From positions 1 through 64,000 of the forward strand of contig MU839263.1 of the NCBI GenBank assembly GCA_030685235.1: a DNA stretch of 64,000 nt, read 5' to 3'. Positions 43,413 through 54,419 of this stretch are shown here, in pieces; the first letter of the stretch is position 1; each line of letters starts with the position of its first letter. Below the pieces are notes generated by a model. The model was not told the DNA's origin. It saw only the letters and a program-made list of their open reading frames with translations, and did no database searches. The position numbers were made by a program, and so were the translations under genes. Source of the DNA: Copromyces sp. CBS 386.78 (Eukaryota; Ascomycota; Sordariomycetes; Sordariales; Sordariaceae).

Positions 43413-46232
43413 ATGTCGGTCCAGCAGCAACAACAACAACTCCCGCTCCCCGACGGCCCCGGCCCTCATGCCACCGGAACTCCCACCGGCGCAACTACCA
43501 CTGCCGGCACCATCCCGCGTTCTACTCCCTCTGCCGCCTCACCATCCCCCGGCCCGTCGTATAAGCGCGCAAGCCGTAAAGGCGCGACTAAGCGTTTCGC
43601 CTGTAACTATGAGGACTGCAATAAGGTGTATTCCAGGGCAGAGCATCTCCAACGCCATCAGCTCAACCATGATCCCAAGGAGATATACCGATGCGATTCT
43701 CAAGGCTGCGAACAGCAGTTCGTTCGCGCCGATCTCCTATCACGCCATAAAAAGCGGCATTCGGCCTCCTACGTTCCCCGAAACCGCTTGCCTAGCTTCA
43801 GCACCCCCAAAGACCATCATGATCTGCCCACTCCAGGCCATTCGACCTCCTCTCAGGGCCAGACACCCGCCTCATCCGCTTCTCACCAGGTAGCCATTGA
43901 GTCTCGGTCCATCTTTCAAGGCGCTCCCCATGATGCTGCCATCCTCCTCATTCCTGATTCCCGCTCGCAACAACCGCAATCGCAACACCAGGCTCTGCCT
44001 TCTCTTCAGCATCTCCAGTCCCACCATCATCAGCAGCAGGGGCACCATTCACACCATCAGAGCTCGTCAGTCATGGGCCAGCACACGAATTCACACTGGG
44101 CTTCTTCAGCAACCAACATATCACCTGCTCTTCCGCCTAAAAATGAGTATTTCCAACGAAATGTGAACCATGGCCATATGGCTAGTCAACAGCCACCCCT
44201 TCTACCATATAACCCCAACGTCGACTTTCCCAGCGAGGACCTAGCCAGAGAGAACTTCGCCGTTTGGCTGTTTAACCCGCAAGACTACAACTGCGACCTC
44301 AGTGTTTCTCATCTCCCCTTTCTCGATGGTGGACTCGAGTCGGCATTGAACAACAGCATCCATTACGACTATGACTCCATCACCAGCGGCCGCTCTCAGG
44401 TCGATAGTACTCCCACTCGGGTCACCGAGTCCGACAGCGATTTCATCACCGAGGCTCGTCTCCAGGAAATATCCAGCCTGTTCTTCGCATACAATGCGAA
44501 GCAGTTAAGAGACAAGCCCAATGGGCTGCGCATCACAGAGGTTGTCGACAAAAGTGGCTGCGGAACTATGCCGGTCCTAAATCTCGATATGACGCGCGAC
44601 TGCTTGCAGGAGTATTGGGACCATGTGTCGGCTCGCCTCCCAATTGTTCACCAGCCCACTTTCTCTTACAATAAGTGCTCGGTCTACCTCCTCCTAGTCA
44701 TGGTCGCGTTGGGCGCTGCGTCCCTTCGCATGAGAAACTGTGGTGACTGCTACACCCACTACGACGTCGTTGCCGACATTATCGTCCTCGGCGTGCGGTT
44801 GGATATACTGGATACGGGGGACGCCGTTCCGCCTATAGCCTTGTGGGTTGCGCAAGCATTAGTCTTACTCGAGTTTTACGAAAAGCTCTACTCATCGCGA
44901 CGTCTCCACGAACGAGCTCAAACTTTCCACGAAGTCACCCTCAACCTTCTACGCCGAGGGAGTCCACTAATCGGCCGCTCAGGCAGCGAATCACCTCCGG
45001 AACCTACTGGCTCAGCAGATTATAACGGCAACAACACTCACAGCGGGACGAGCCTGGACTCCCGAACTTGGTGGTCTCGATGGGCGCAAACCGAGTCAAT
45101 GCATCGCGTTGTTTTCGCCGCTTTTATGTTGGACATTACCCATGCAGCCATGTTTTGCCACAAAGCCAATATGGTGCCATACGAGATACAGTTGCCTCTA
45201 CCATGTGATGATAATCTGTGGTCGGCCTCAAATCCCGACAATGTTCGCCAGCTGGATCAAAACCTTCGAATGTATGGCGTCAAGCAAGTATCCTTCCTTG
45301 AGGGGCTCAAACTAGCAATTCACGGCAAAGAAGTCATGACCCATTCATTTGGCCGCATGATCATCATGTCAGGTCTCCTCAGTGTCGGCTGGCATCTTCG
45401 ACGCAAAGAAACACACAATCTGATGGATCTTACAAAGATCCCTAACAGCAAAAGTGACGGTTGGAAGATGACTCTATTGAGCGCGTTCGATCAATGGAAA
45501 GCTTACTTCGATAAAGCCCAGGGGTCTCTGGGAGGGTCCAACATGGTTGATCCCATTGTGCCATATGCCGGTTCAAACGGCCCGATACAAAGTGCCGCGG
45601 TGCTCTATCATCTGGCGCACTTCAGTTTGTTTGCTGACATTCTGGACTGCCAGATCCTTGGCGGCGCGAAACGTCTCTTGGGCCAAAAAATAACCGATCA
45701 AGCCTATACCAAGATTGTGCCCAAGATGAAGGCCTGGGCAAGCATGCCAGGCACTCGCCATGCGATTCTTCACGCCTACAAAGTACTACATTGCATCCTT
45801 GTTGATCCACGAGGAAACAAGGGCGAGCAGAGTTGGCAAAACAAAACCCATGGGCTTCCACCGATCACCATGCAACCATATTCTTGCCGCAATGAGCCTG
45901 ATCCACACCGGCCGTGGATTATGTATATCGCTGCCCTAAGCATATGGGGCTTTGTACGTGCTTCTACACTTACTAGTGCTGTGCCCATTTCGCACATCCG
46001 TTCTCGCTCCAGGAAGCCCGAGCAAGTCAACTTCAATCGCGTTGCCGCTTATCTCTCCAAAGTCGCAGCTCTTTCCGAGCTGCCGGAGTCGGCCGCAGCC
46101 GGTCTCAAGGATGGGTTGCCTGAATTGCTTGACGTTCTGTGCTCAGTCCTCTATGAAGCCAACTCGGAACTTCTTCAAGAGGCATGTGAGCGGCTCACTT
46201 GCTGCAAAGATATTCTTAACTCAGAGCAGTGA
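43413..46232 (+). CDS. C2H2 zinc-finger transcription factor with a fungal-specific middle homology region
   Basis: One exon of 939 aa. Two C2H2 fingers lie near residues 60-120: FACNYEDCNKVYSRAEHLQR and then YRCDSQGCEQQFVRADLLSR. A disordered, His/Gln/Ser-rich stretch follows (to about 300). The rest matches the fungal transcription-factor domain: LNLDMTRDCLQEYWDHVSAR, LPIVHQPTF, LLLVMVALGA, ALWVAQALVLLEFYEK, WWSRWAQTESMHRVVFAAFM, LPLPCDDNLWSA. Proteins with two such fingers plus this domain act as DNA-binding regulators. The target is not known. The frame is open for 14 codons before the ATG without another Met. A perfect-looking donor/acceptor pair (45954-46012) would frameshift the C-terminus, so I read through it. 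Confidence 0.95.
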   Translation: MSVQQQQQQLPLPDGPGPHATGTPTGATTTAGTIPRSTPSAASPSPGPSYKRASRKGATKRFACNYEDCNKVYSRAEHLQRHQLNHDPKEIYRCDSQGCEQQFVRADLLSRHKKRHSASYVPRNRLPSFSTPKDHHDLPTPGHSTSSQGQTPASSASHQVAIESRSIFQGAPHDAAILLIPDSRSQQPQSQHQALPSLQHLQSHHHQQQGHHSHHQSSSVMGQHTNSHWASSATNISPALPPKNEYFQRNVNHGHMASQQPPLLPYNPNVDFPSEDLARENFAVWLFNPQDYNCDLSVSHLPFLDGGLESALNNSIHYDYDSITSGRSQVDSTPTRVTESDSDFITEARLQEISSLFFAYNAKQLRDKPNGLRITEVVDKSGCGTMPVLNLDMTRDCLQEYWDHVSARLPIVHQPTFSYNKCSVYLLLVMVALGAASLRMRNCGDCYTHYDVVADIIVLGVRLDILDTGDAVPPIALWVAQALVLLEFYEKLYSSRRLHERAQTFHEVTLNLLRRGSPLIGRSGSESPPEPTGSADYNGNNTHSGTSLDSRTWWSRWAQTESMHRVVFAAFMLDITHAAMFCHKANMVPYEIQLPLPCDDNLWSASNPDNVRQLDQNLRMYGVKQVSFLEGLKLAIHGKEVMTHSFGRMIIMSGLLSVGWHLRRKETHNLMDLTKIPNSKSDGWKMTLLSAFDQWKAYFDKAQGSLGGSNMVDPIVPYAGSNGPIQSAAVLYHLAHFSLFADILDCQILGGAKRLLGQKITDQAYTKIVPKMKAWASMPGTRHAILHAYKVLHCILVDPRGNKGEQSWQNKTHGLPPITMQPYSCRNEPDPHRPWIMYIAALSIWGFVRASTLTSAVPISHIRSRSRKPEQVNFNRVAAYLSKVAALSELPESAAAGLKDGLPELLDVLCSVLYEANSELLQEACERLTCCKDILNSEQ

Positions 46233-46262
46233 TGGTATGAAACGGGGTAATACTTCATGCAC

Positions 46263-46515
46263 CCGAAGGGATCGTAAAAATAACCCGAACATGGACAGTC
46301 CACCACGCTTGCTTTGGCTACGAAAGGCCGTCGCAAAACAGCTATAGGGATCACAAGACATAAGAAATGCATTGGACAGAGTCCATCAGGCACTCTTCCA
46401 TACGAAAAAAAAAAAAAAAAAAGCCTAAATATTGGATTTAAAGGCATGAAAAAGACGCTTGGATGTGTAGTGTACTGACCGTAACATGTTCGGTTTATTT
46501 TTACGATCCCTTCGG
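46263..46515. mobile_element. 253-bp inverted-repeat element (MITE-like)
   Basis: Two 31-bp arms, 46263-46293 and 46485-46515, are inverse copies with about one mismatch (CCGAAGGGATCGTAAAAATAA opens the left arm). A CAC triplet borders both sides and might be a 3-bp target duplication. A poly-A run lies inside (about 46405-46422). It sits between the convergent transcription-factor and FAD-oxidase genes. It could be a small MITE or a long transcription-end hairpin. Confidence 0.6.
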
Positions 46516-46754
46516 CACCTAATAAGAACGGTTCGCATCGTACATTTGGACGAGAATGTATGTATGCTTCCTACGCTATGATGATATATAAGCCGAAGCG
46601 GTTGTCTGACCATCTTTCCAGTATAGATATCCTCAGCACACCATCAATATGCGGATGGAGAAAGCTCAAATACGCCGGTACTCCGCTTACTGAGAATCAC
46701 TTATAAATCCGCGGCGGATAAACCATCGACTGCGTGTTGCGATGTCAATATCCG

Positions 46755-48361
46755 TCACAGCTTGAAGTATCCCTTCCACAGCTTCCGCAGAATGCCCTTA
46801 GGATCCCACTTCAGCGCGACTTGCTTCAGCTTGGCGTGATTATCCGCTCCATAACTCTCAAACACGCTCTGTCTATTGCCGGCGTAGTTGGCATAGACAA
46901 AGCCATGGTTCAAGCCCCTGCTCTTAGCAAGGTCGTTGATTTTACCAATCACTTCCTCAGAGCTGCTCTCCATCAAGTCGTCAAGCGCACTATCCGCCCA
47001 CTGTGCCGTCAACTGAATCAGCATCAGGGGGCCGTCGCTCTGCTTCAGACCCAGCGCATTCCCGCCGTTTGCTTCCATGGCCTTCAGCACGTTGAGGGGG
47101 ATAGCTTGGTACGCCAAGAAGGGAGTCACCGCAGTGCCCTTTGCGGCGGCTACAAGCTTCCCGACATGGTCCTGCCAGAGAGATACGATGTCGATAAGAA
47201 GGGAAGGATCAGTAGCCTTGACTGTCGTGTCCCACCATGTCTGACGGGAACCGTATGGGATGTCAATCTCACGAGACACGGTCGACACGTTGACGATGGA
47301 TTTGGTCTTCATGATGGTTGGCAGGGACTCGAAAGGCTGGAACACTCCAGGGACCTCCTCATGCGCACTATCCGATGTGTTGGGCAAGTCTGCGTGGAAC
47401 AGGTCGCTAATCACAGCGTAGCCACCCAGCATGTCCATATGCGTCAAGACCATGTAGCTGTGTGCCTTGTTGTCAGCGGGCATGCCGTTAACGGTCAGAT
47501 TCTGGTACATGGTGATGGCGGAGGCGTTGGCTGCGCCGGGGATGATGAGACTGTTGTGCCAGATATTACCGCCCGGTTGCTCGTACGCCGCCACGTCGAA
47601 CCGTGTCACGATGCCGAAGTTGGAGCCGCCTCCGCCGCGCAACGCCCAATACAGATCCTTATTCTTAGTGGGAGAAGCATTGACGATGAGTCCGGAAGCG
47701 AGAACGACCTCGTAGTTGCGCACGTTGTCGCAAGCCCAACCGTACATTCCGGAAAAGTACGATATACCTCCGCCGAGAATCAGACCGCTGACGCCCACAT
47801 CAGCCACACGGCCGCCCACGACAACAAGCCCCTGCGTATCAAGAGCCTCGGAGACGTTGATCCATCTGTTTCCAGCGCCGATCGATACCGTCTTACGGTC
47901 TGATGACACGTTGAGGGTAGTGAGGTACATCAGGTCGATGGTGACGCCGCCATCGGAGTTGGAGCCGCCTGCGAAAGCGGTGTGGCCCCCACCCTTGACG
48001 GAGAACTGAGTGTTAAGCGAAACAAGTACCTTCACGGTCGCCGCGACTTCGAACGCATTCTTAGGCGCCACGAAACAGGCGGGTGCGATGTTGTCGGTTT
48101 GGCGGCTGGACCAGTACGTGTTCTCCTTGGCGTAGGTGGGAGAGTCGGGGTAGTTGACGCGCCCAGGAGGGAGAGCAAGCTGGATGGCTTTGCACTGGAT
48201 GAGGAGAATGTCAGCTTGGATTCAGATTGGAAGAAAGCGTTCAGGACATCTGGCTGGGGTCTTACGGCAACGTCGGATGACGGAGTCAACAGAGTGCAGC
48301 TTCCTGCGGTCGCGAGGGCGAGGGCACCAAGCAGAATCTTGTTAAGGCCCGAGGAAAGCAT
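46755..48361 (-). CDS. secreted FAD-linked oxidase (berberine-bridge-enzyme/GOOX type)
   Basis: Exon 1 is 48266-48361 and exon 2 is 46755-48194, joined in phase 0 for 511 aa. A signal peptide is clear (LNKILLGALALATAGSC). The FAD-binding PCMH fold shows FSVKGGGHTAFAGG (the His that binds FAD covalently), SGLILGGGISYFSGMYGWACDNV (the Cys that can give a second bond), and LYWALRGGGGSNFGIVTRFD. The C-terminal BBE segment would be near YANYAGNRQS and LKQVALKWDPKGILRKLW. Members oxidise sugars, alcohols or alkaloid-like molecules with oxygen. The substrate is not evident. Several NxS/T sites suit secretion. The plus strand also has a 389-codon open frame opposite it, which I regard as a GC-bias shadow. 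Confidence 0.95.
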
Positions 48362-50535
48362 GGTGAAGGTTTGGGCTGGTGGTTCTCAGCCTTCCATGAG
48401 TGGTTCAGACAAGGGAAGATGGGAGTAATTATACAGGCCGAAGAGTTTTGTAGCTCGAAACAACGTTCCGCGAGGGCAGGGGCCTCTCGCCCAGGCGGGT
48501 GCCTGGGCTGGCGCTCACTACATGCATCCTCGCTTCCATCCGAAGTTGGGATCATACATGTTTGGCAGCATTCATGGCGGATATGGGATGGAAAGCCTTA
48601 CCAAATCCAGACATGTGTAGGAATCAGGGGCGGGCACCCGGAGGTCTGGAGCGGTCATGAGCACTCCCGTCAAGCGTCCTTTGTCCACCACTTTTTTACA
48701 CTTCAATTTGCTACCCGTTCACCGATACCACTAGCTTCTACACTTGCATGTTTCACAATTGGGGCGATTCCTCTTTCCCTCCTCCGTTTCTTTTCATCAC
48801 TCCATCCCAGACACCCCATGGGTCTGGCACTAGGCCGACTTCATCTAAAAAGATACCGATCGAACTTGCAGGTGTGCAAGTCAGATGAGACACTCTGCCC
48901 CGATGACCTACATACAGTCCAATACTGGTTTGTTTGTTAGCCCGAGACGTCTGGTCAACCTTCCTAAGTATTTTGATATCTGATTGATTCATTTCGTTCT
49001 ATATCAAAGGCGTGGTCTTACCATGCATATGCCATCTTGACCTCTGTTAATGCCTTTTTAGTTCGTACCTAGCCATTACATCTTGTCCTTCTAAGGTATG
49101 GGATAGTTTGGGATAGATCGTAGACAGTATGCTAGGAGTACTATGCTAATAAACAAACCAGCATTAGATTGTATTGATTGGTCGTAACCCCTACCGAGCG
49201 AACTCGTTAGCGTTCCAAGGCCCAGATGGTCGGGTCTGTTGGCAGTAAACGGCGCAAGCTGTCAAAGCTGTCAAGTCATCCCTGGCCTTGTCGATACTGT
49301 GCGCTACGCGAGCTGATGGAGGTAGCGAGGCGTGCGAGGCGAGACATGCAACCACGACACGTGTGAAGATGCGAACTACCTAACCGTACTATCGGGACAA
49401 CTATCAGAATTGCATTGTTTAAATTTGGAAGGTCCATGTTATTCCGGACCTTGGATTGTGTCCGATCACCTTTAGGGAAGGGACTCCAGAACTGACAGTG
49501 TCACGTTCCCCTCAAACCTCAGCTTCCGTTCATCACCAACTTCCGTTTTCAGATTTCGATAGTGTCGTGATATGGAACATGGGAACGCATTCCTCCTCTG
49601 CAAGTAACCGCTAGGGGAAACAGTTCGTTGGACATGGCACAAATTGGCCTGATCCTCACACTGATGCCATCCAGAGGCCAGAGGCTGATAATCACTGAGT
49701 GGAGGCGGTGGCCCGGCCGGAAGTCCGACATGCCCGGTGACAACCCCACTCCGCATCCGGGACGAGGTGTTTCCGAGGAGGAGGTGACCCCTAGAGCTTA
49801 CGGGTATGAACACACTGTGCATTGCCCTGTTGGTCACACATCCGGTTTCCAACCAATGCCATTTTCAACCAATGCCAGCAGCGCAATACAAGAGCCGAAG
49901 AACCGTTGTGGCGGGTTTTGAGTTATGACAGTTGCACGACATCGAACTTGCCAAGGATCTTACACAGTGTGTCTAGCTAAGTAACACCCAAGGGACAGTA
50001 CACAGCACGTGGAAGAGACAGCATCATCATCGATTTCTATTCCTAGGTGATGGGAAGTCTCACTTCCGGACCACTTTCACTACTTGCATCTTACCCCTTG
50101 CCTATTTTCCATGGATTTCCGTACGGATGTTAAGCTATCCGATAGGGAAGTGCCGATAGAAGAGATTCATGGCGAACGAGCTCCTCAAGAAGACGAAAAA
50201 AAAACTAAGGCGCCCCGAGCTGGATCTCGAACCGAAGCCGGAGCCCTGGAGAAGAACCAGGTTGACCTAGACGGAACATCACAGCATCATCGCGGACTGA
50301 GTTAAAGACATGAACATGAACCAACTAAATGCCCAAACAGAACTGCGGTCAGCAACTGCGAGATAAGAATAGAACAGTTGAATCACCAAGACTGATATCG
50401 CGACGGACAAAAAAATCAAAACACACATCAGGACGCAACGAATCCGGCAATCTCGAAGTTGCATCGTACTACCAACCAAGCAGCTTTTCCTCAATATCAT
50501 GACAACTTTAGCCTTTGATCTTCAATAACAACCAA
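48362..50535. other. 2.2 kb without a supported gene
   Basis: Upstream region of the FAD oxidase, then unassigned DNA to tRNA-Leu. The open frame at 48371-48940 overlaps the oxidase promoter and has no motif. The region 49140-50080 shows several short repeats but no recognisable element. Confidence 0.5.
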
Positions 50536-50625
50536 GGCAAGATGGCCGAGCGGTCTAAGGCGCTGTGTTCAGGATCTTGAGTATCGCAGTCCGAAAGGGC
50601 GTGGGTTCGAATCCCACTCTTGTCA
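50536..50625 (+). tRNA. tRNA-Leu(CAG) with a 10-nt intron
   Basis: Acceptor stem GGCAAGA/TCTTGTC, a type-II variable arm (TCCGAAAGGGC) and T-arm GGGTTCGAATCCC are present. The anticodon stem CTGTG/CGCAG encloses TTCAGG, then the intron (50574-50583), then T, so the anticodon is CAG and the intron lies after base 37 as usual. The discriminator is A. Sen2 would be needed for its maturation. Confidence 0.95.
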
Positions 50626-51053
50626 GTAAAATTCTTCTTTTGCTTTTGTGTCTTCTCGGTTTCCTCTCTTTGTTTATCCTTTTCCTTCTTTTTCGGTCAC
50701 ACATCTTTTTCCTATTGCTGAATGTCTGGTACGGTCGCCGAAAAGGGAGTGGTTATGTTGAATGAATGTGGACAATCATGTTGAGGAATAGTTGCAGGTT
50801 CCTTCTTTTTATTTCTTCGCAAGTATACACATAACGTTCCACAATCAAGGTTTGAATCAATTGCCCTTTCCTTTCGCTAATGAAGCTCCATTCAGTCCGC
50901 CAGCAGACCCTAACATGCAAAATTCCCATCGCCCCCGGCCCCATACACTTAGTTTTCCGTTTTCCCAACTGAAGACAACACCACATGAACGATCTTTGCC
51001 TCCTTTCGTCTTCCTTCCTTTCTTCATTCTAGGTTCCCGGTTTAACTTTAGGT
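50626..51053. other. T-rich flank downstream of tRNA-Leu
   Basis: T-runs just after the tRNA (from about 50637) can act as a Pol III terminator. No gene is supported to 51053. Confidence 0.5.
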
Positions 51054-51407
51054 TCACCTACTCCCACAAAACGTCATACTCTTCGGCGAAACCTCCTCCA
51101 AGCCCGGCCTACCACCACAGCCCACCACTCCCATGGCTCCTCCCACGCCGGCACCAGTTCCTCCAGGTCCGACCCAGTCAACATTCGCAAAGTTGGGCTG
51201 AACACCATGTCCCAGAATCGGCGATTCTTCCACCTCCACTCTCGGCTTGATGATTATCTTGATCTTCTTGGGAGGCGAGGCGGTGCTGTCTAGCCCCGTT
51301 GATGTGCATGGGAGTTGCAGTGATGGAAGAGAGGGCTGCGGAGAGTTGGTGGGAGATGAGGAGTCCGAAGAAGTGCTGACGCTGTCGGCTTTGCGTTTGA
51401 GTTCCAT
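51054..51407 (-). CDS. hypothetical small nuclear-type protein
   Basis: A 117-aa open frame opening MELKRKADSVSTSSDSSSPT with a Ser/Pro-rich segment. A basic PPKKIKIIIKPRVEVEESPI stretch lies in the middle and a Gly-rich end follows. The KRK and PPKKIK clusters look like nuclear localisation signals. No family is recognised. The opening is of a type common in fungal nuclear proteins, so I list it as possible. A second exon cannot be found with confidence. Confidence 0.4.
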   Translation of the reverse strand: MELKRKADSVSTSSDSSSPTNSPQPSLPSLQLPCTSTGLDSTASPPKKIKIIIKPRVEVEESPILGHGVQPNFANVDWVGPGGTGAGVGGAMGVVGCGGRPGLEEVSPKSMTFCGSR

Positions 51408-52462
51408 CTTGTTGTTGGTATCCGGCAGTAGGTTTGACTGGTTTGGCTGGGAGATGGTGTTTGTTGAAACTGTTGGAACTGGCAGACAATTGGGGATTGG
51501 AGATGGCCAGGGAGGGTTAAATATCTGGGAGACTGGGAGGGAGAACAGGTTGTGAAGTGGCCGGCTCGGAGATGTGGGTTATTAAATGTTATTACAAGTG
51601 GTAGGGAGGTGGGAAGATTGCGAACTTGACCGGCAAGTTGCTGCAATAAGTGGTTAAATGGAAAGAGCGGAAGAACAGGTTGAGTGATGCTGTTGAAGGA
51701 TGCTGCTGATCGGATGCCTTCCTGTTAAGATCGGGAACGGTTAGCCCAAAGGTATAAGTGTGAAGCTGTGAATGCTGTCGAATTTTCGGTCATTTGATGT
51801 TGAAATGGGAGACATCTCTGGTGCACACATGTTGAACCCCAGAGAGAACCGTTATCCCGTACTCTCTTTGTTGAACACAAAGCCTTTGCGTCTTCTGAAG
51901 CTCTCCCGCGCAATCTCTTTTCGGAATAAGCTGAGACAAAGGAACATTTAACAAAGATATCTCACCTGAAACATTCCCAAAATGTCCCGCAACTTGTGTG
52001 TGTATCTCTGTCTCAATTCCACGTGAGATGATGGTGTCTCAAACCATGTCGTATGTGACACTTTGATGGGGAACCCGATATTGGTCGGTTAATATATCGG
52101 TTGGCGACGTGCAGTCAGCTATCTCACCATGACTGCCGAGACTGTATCAAACCAAGTCTGATGTCCTTGTGATACATCAGCTGTATCTTATAGGTATTTC
52201 GGGCCACTCGTAGTCGTGAATTGATGACGGCCGCATCGTTCGATTTCCTACCAACCACAGCTCATCCCGCCAATCTACTGCGGAGAAACGGCAGAGTGAC
52301 AACGTGTCGAAGCGGGTCCATCAAATGGATATCGGCGATCATCCTAGGACCTCAACCTTCCTTCTTTCTTTTCACACCTCAACACCGTTTCACTCAAACA
52401 ACATTCTCCATCCTCTTATTCACGATGCAAACGGCACCAACCCACACCAACCCAAAAAAATC
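51408..52462. other. promoter/leader region of the alcohol dehydrogenase gene
   Basis: About 1 kb with no supported gene. The C/A-rich end 52360-52462 is leader-like. Confidence 0.5.
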
Positions 52463-53638
52463 ATGACCGAACCAACCCCCTCCCTCCCCGCCTCAATGCA
52501 AGCCCTCCGCATAACTTCCTTCGGTGCTCCCTACACTCAAACCTCCATCCCCGTCCCCTCCCCCTCCACCCTCCGGCCTCACGACCTCCTCGTAAAAGTC
52601 GCTGTCGCCTCTCACTGCCACACCGACACCATCATCCGCCTGGGCGCCGTACCCAGCATCCCACTCCCTTTGACCGGATCACACGAAGGTTCCGGAACCG
52701 TGGTAGCCGTCGGCTCCTCTGTCGCAGCCGATGGCTCGTTCAAACCGGGTGATCGCGTCATGTGCGGTATCCCTTTGGGACTTTGTGGATCGTGCGTGGA
52801 TTGCACGGCTGCTGGAGGAGGAGAGCATTACAAGCATTACTGTGCGCATATCGATGGACACATTGGGATCCAAGTCGACGGGGTGTTTGCCGAGTACGCG
52901 GTTGTTGATAGTCGGACGAGCACGGTCATTCCAGAGGGCGTCTCGCTATTAGCGGCGGCGCCACTGGGGTGCGCGGGCAGAACGGCGTGGAGAGCGGTTA
53001 AGGAGGCGGGATTGCAGCCGGGGCAGTGGTTGGGGATTGTCGGGTCGGGAGGCGGGTTGGGACACTTGGCGGTGCAGTTTGCGACGAAGATGGGGTTGAA
53101 GGTTGTGGGTATCGAGGCGAGGGATGAGGGTCTGGAGCTGACGAGAGAGATGGGAGCGGACGCCGTTGTTGATGCGAGGAAGGGGAAGGATGAGGTCGTG
53201 AGGGAGGTTGGAAAGGCGGTGCTGGAGGATGACGGGAAGGGCGTAGACCACAATGGGTTGTTTGCTACGGGAGGTGTTGATGCTACTGTTAATCTGTCTG
53301 ACGCGGATGACGCGGCTGGATTGGCCTGTGCGATTACGAAGATGCATGGCTTGATGGTGCAGGTTGCTCAGCCATTGGAGGTGAAGATTCCGTTCATGGA
53401 GCTGATATTAAGGGATGTGAGGATCAAGGGAAGCTTGCAGTGTTCGGGAGAGGAAAGTGAAGAGCTGTTGAAGTTTGTCGCTGAACATGGAGTCAAAGTA
53501 AAAATGACTCCGTTCTATGGGCTGGATCAGGTCGAGGAGCTGGAGAAGGTGGTTTCAAGCGGAAAGCTCCAGGGAAGGGCTGCGATTATCGTTGATCCAC
53601 ACCAGCTTCAGCACGAGAAGGAGATGGTGAGACATTAG
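52463..53638 (+). CDS. zinc-containing alcohol dehydrogenase (MDR family)
   Basis: One exon of 391 aa starting MTEPTPSLPASMQALRI. Catalytic zinc ligands fit SHCHTDT (Cys near 52) and SHEGSG (His-Glu near 73). The structural zinc lobe is CGIPLGLCGSCVDC, then a Cys further on (HYKHYC), close to the four-Cys pattern. The cofactor Rossmann motif is GIVGSGGGLGHLAVQFA. VFAEYAVVDS and PLGCAGRTAWRAV are also family features. It would oxidise a primary or secondary alcohol with NAD(P). The frame is open upstream to 52304. The chosen ATG follows a pyrimidine/AC-rich leader and directly precedes the conserved part. Confidence 0.94.
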   Translation: MTEPTPSLPASMQALRITSFGAPYTQTSIPVPSPSTLRPHDLLVKVAVASHCHTDTIIRLGAVPSIPLPLTGSHEGSGTVVAVGSSVAADGSFKPGDRVMCGIPLGLCGSCVDCTAAGGGEHYKHYCAHIDGHIGIQVDGVFAEYAVVDSRTSTVIPEGVSLLAAAPLGCAGRTAWRAVKEAGLQPGQWLGIVGSGGGLGHLAVQFATKMGLKVVGIEARDEGLELTREMGADAVVDARKGKDEVVREVGKAVLEDDGKGVDHNGLFATGGVDATVNLSDADDAAGLACAITKMHGLMVQVAQPLEVKIPFMELILRDVRIKGSLQCSGEESEELLKFVAEHGVKVKMTPFYGLDQVEELEKVVSSGKLQGRAAIIVDPHQLQHEKEMVRH

Positions 53639-53737
53639 CTGAAGGTTACCTAACAATGTTTCAATGCTAAGAGATCATTATTCATAAGCTCATCCCGTTG
53701 TTGTTTCTCGTCATACATGCCGTCAAATCCCTTAGAC

Positions 53738-54419
53738 TTACTCCTTGATCTCCTGCTTCCGGAAGGTGTCTGCAATCCGGTTAGATTCTACACTTGACGG
53801 ATACTTCACTCAGGCCAGAATCATCTTCTTGAACCATACCTGGAATATCGGGCATCCACTTTGGTTTGTTCTTGCAAAAGAACTCGCCCTTGGGAGGCAC
53901 CTTTTCCGGCTCGTCAAAGGATCCCCACATGATATACCGGAACTTGTCCGCTGCATCTTCCTGTGGAAAGCGTGAGTGATTGTTGTCCATGATATGCAAC
54001 GTTGACCATGATCTTACCCCGTATTCGCAGATATAAGCACCACAGTTCTCACAGAACTCCCTTGTCACACCATTGTGTTGCTTGAACTTCTTCGGAGTGC
54101 CAGTCTCGTACTTGAAGCCCTGGAGGGGGACCTTTGTCGTGAGACCATAGTTGGTTCCAAACGCCCTCTTGCAGCTGTTGCAATGGCAAAGTGTTGTTCT
54201 CGCATCGTCGAGAGACTCAAGTTCTAGTGAGTACTGCAAGTTCTTGCAGACGCAACGGCCCTTCATGTGGATGCTCATGATGAATGTCTGGAAGAGAGGG
54301 TTCCTTCTGAAAGTTGGTGGTAGGGTTGTAGAGGCAACGGTCTGTGGCAGGCGACGTGTTCTTGGCTGGCTGGCACGGAATATCGAAGTTGGCTTGGGTA
54401 GGACCCGGCTGAGGAGCAT
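53738..54419 (-). CDS. GFA/CENP-V-type zinc protein (DUF636), possible mitochondrial form
   Basis: Exons 54018-54419, 53840-53960 and 53738-53769 keep phase and give 184 aa. Starting at the second Met (54278, MSIHMKGRC) gives 137 aa. Zinc-binding motifs: GRCVCKNLQYSL, CHCNSCKRAFG and FCENCGAYICEYG, the GFA (glutathione-dependent formaldehyde-activating) fold. The last exon yields TFRKQEIKE-stop, the usual end. The first intron (57 nt) has no in-frame stop and is a multiple of three. The 47 residues before the second Met are basic and nearly acid-free (RVLPKPTSIFRASQPRTRRL), like a mitochondrial presequence. Enzyme activity in this family is uncertain. Confidence 0.88.

Noticed and set aside
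45954..46012. Possible 59-nt intron near the end of the C2H2 transcription factor
   Set aside because: Donor and acceptor look good, but removal shifts the frame and brings an early stop, while read-through keeps a plausible helical C-terminus.
46734..47903. 389-codon open frame on the plus strand opposite the FAD oxidase
   Set aside because: It is fully antisense to a gene with clear signal peptide and motifs. The open frame follows from codon bias and shows no domain.
48371..48940. 189-codon open frame upstream of the FAD oxidase
   Set aside because: It overlaps the oxidase promoter, is divergent from it, and has no recognisable feature.
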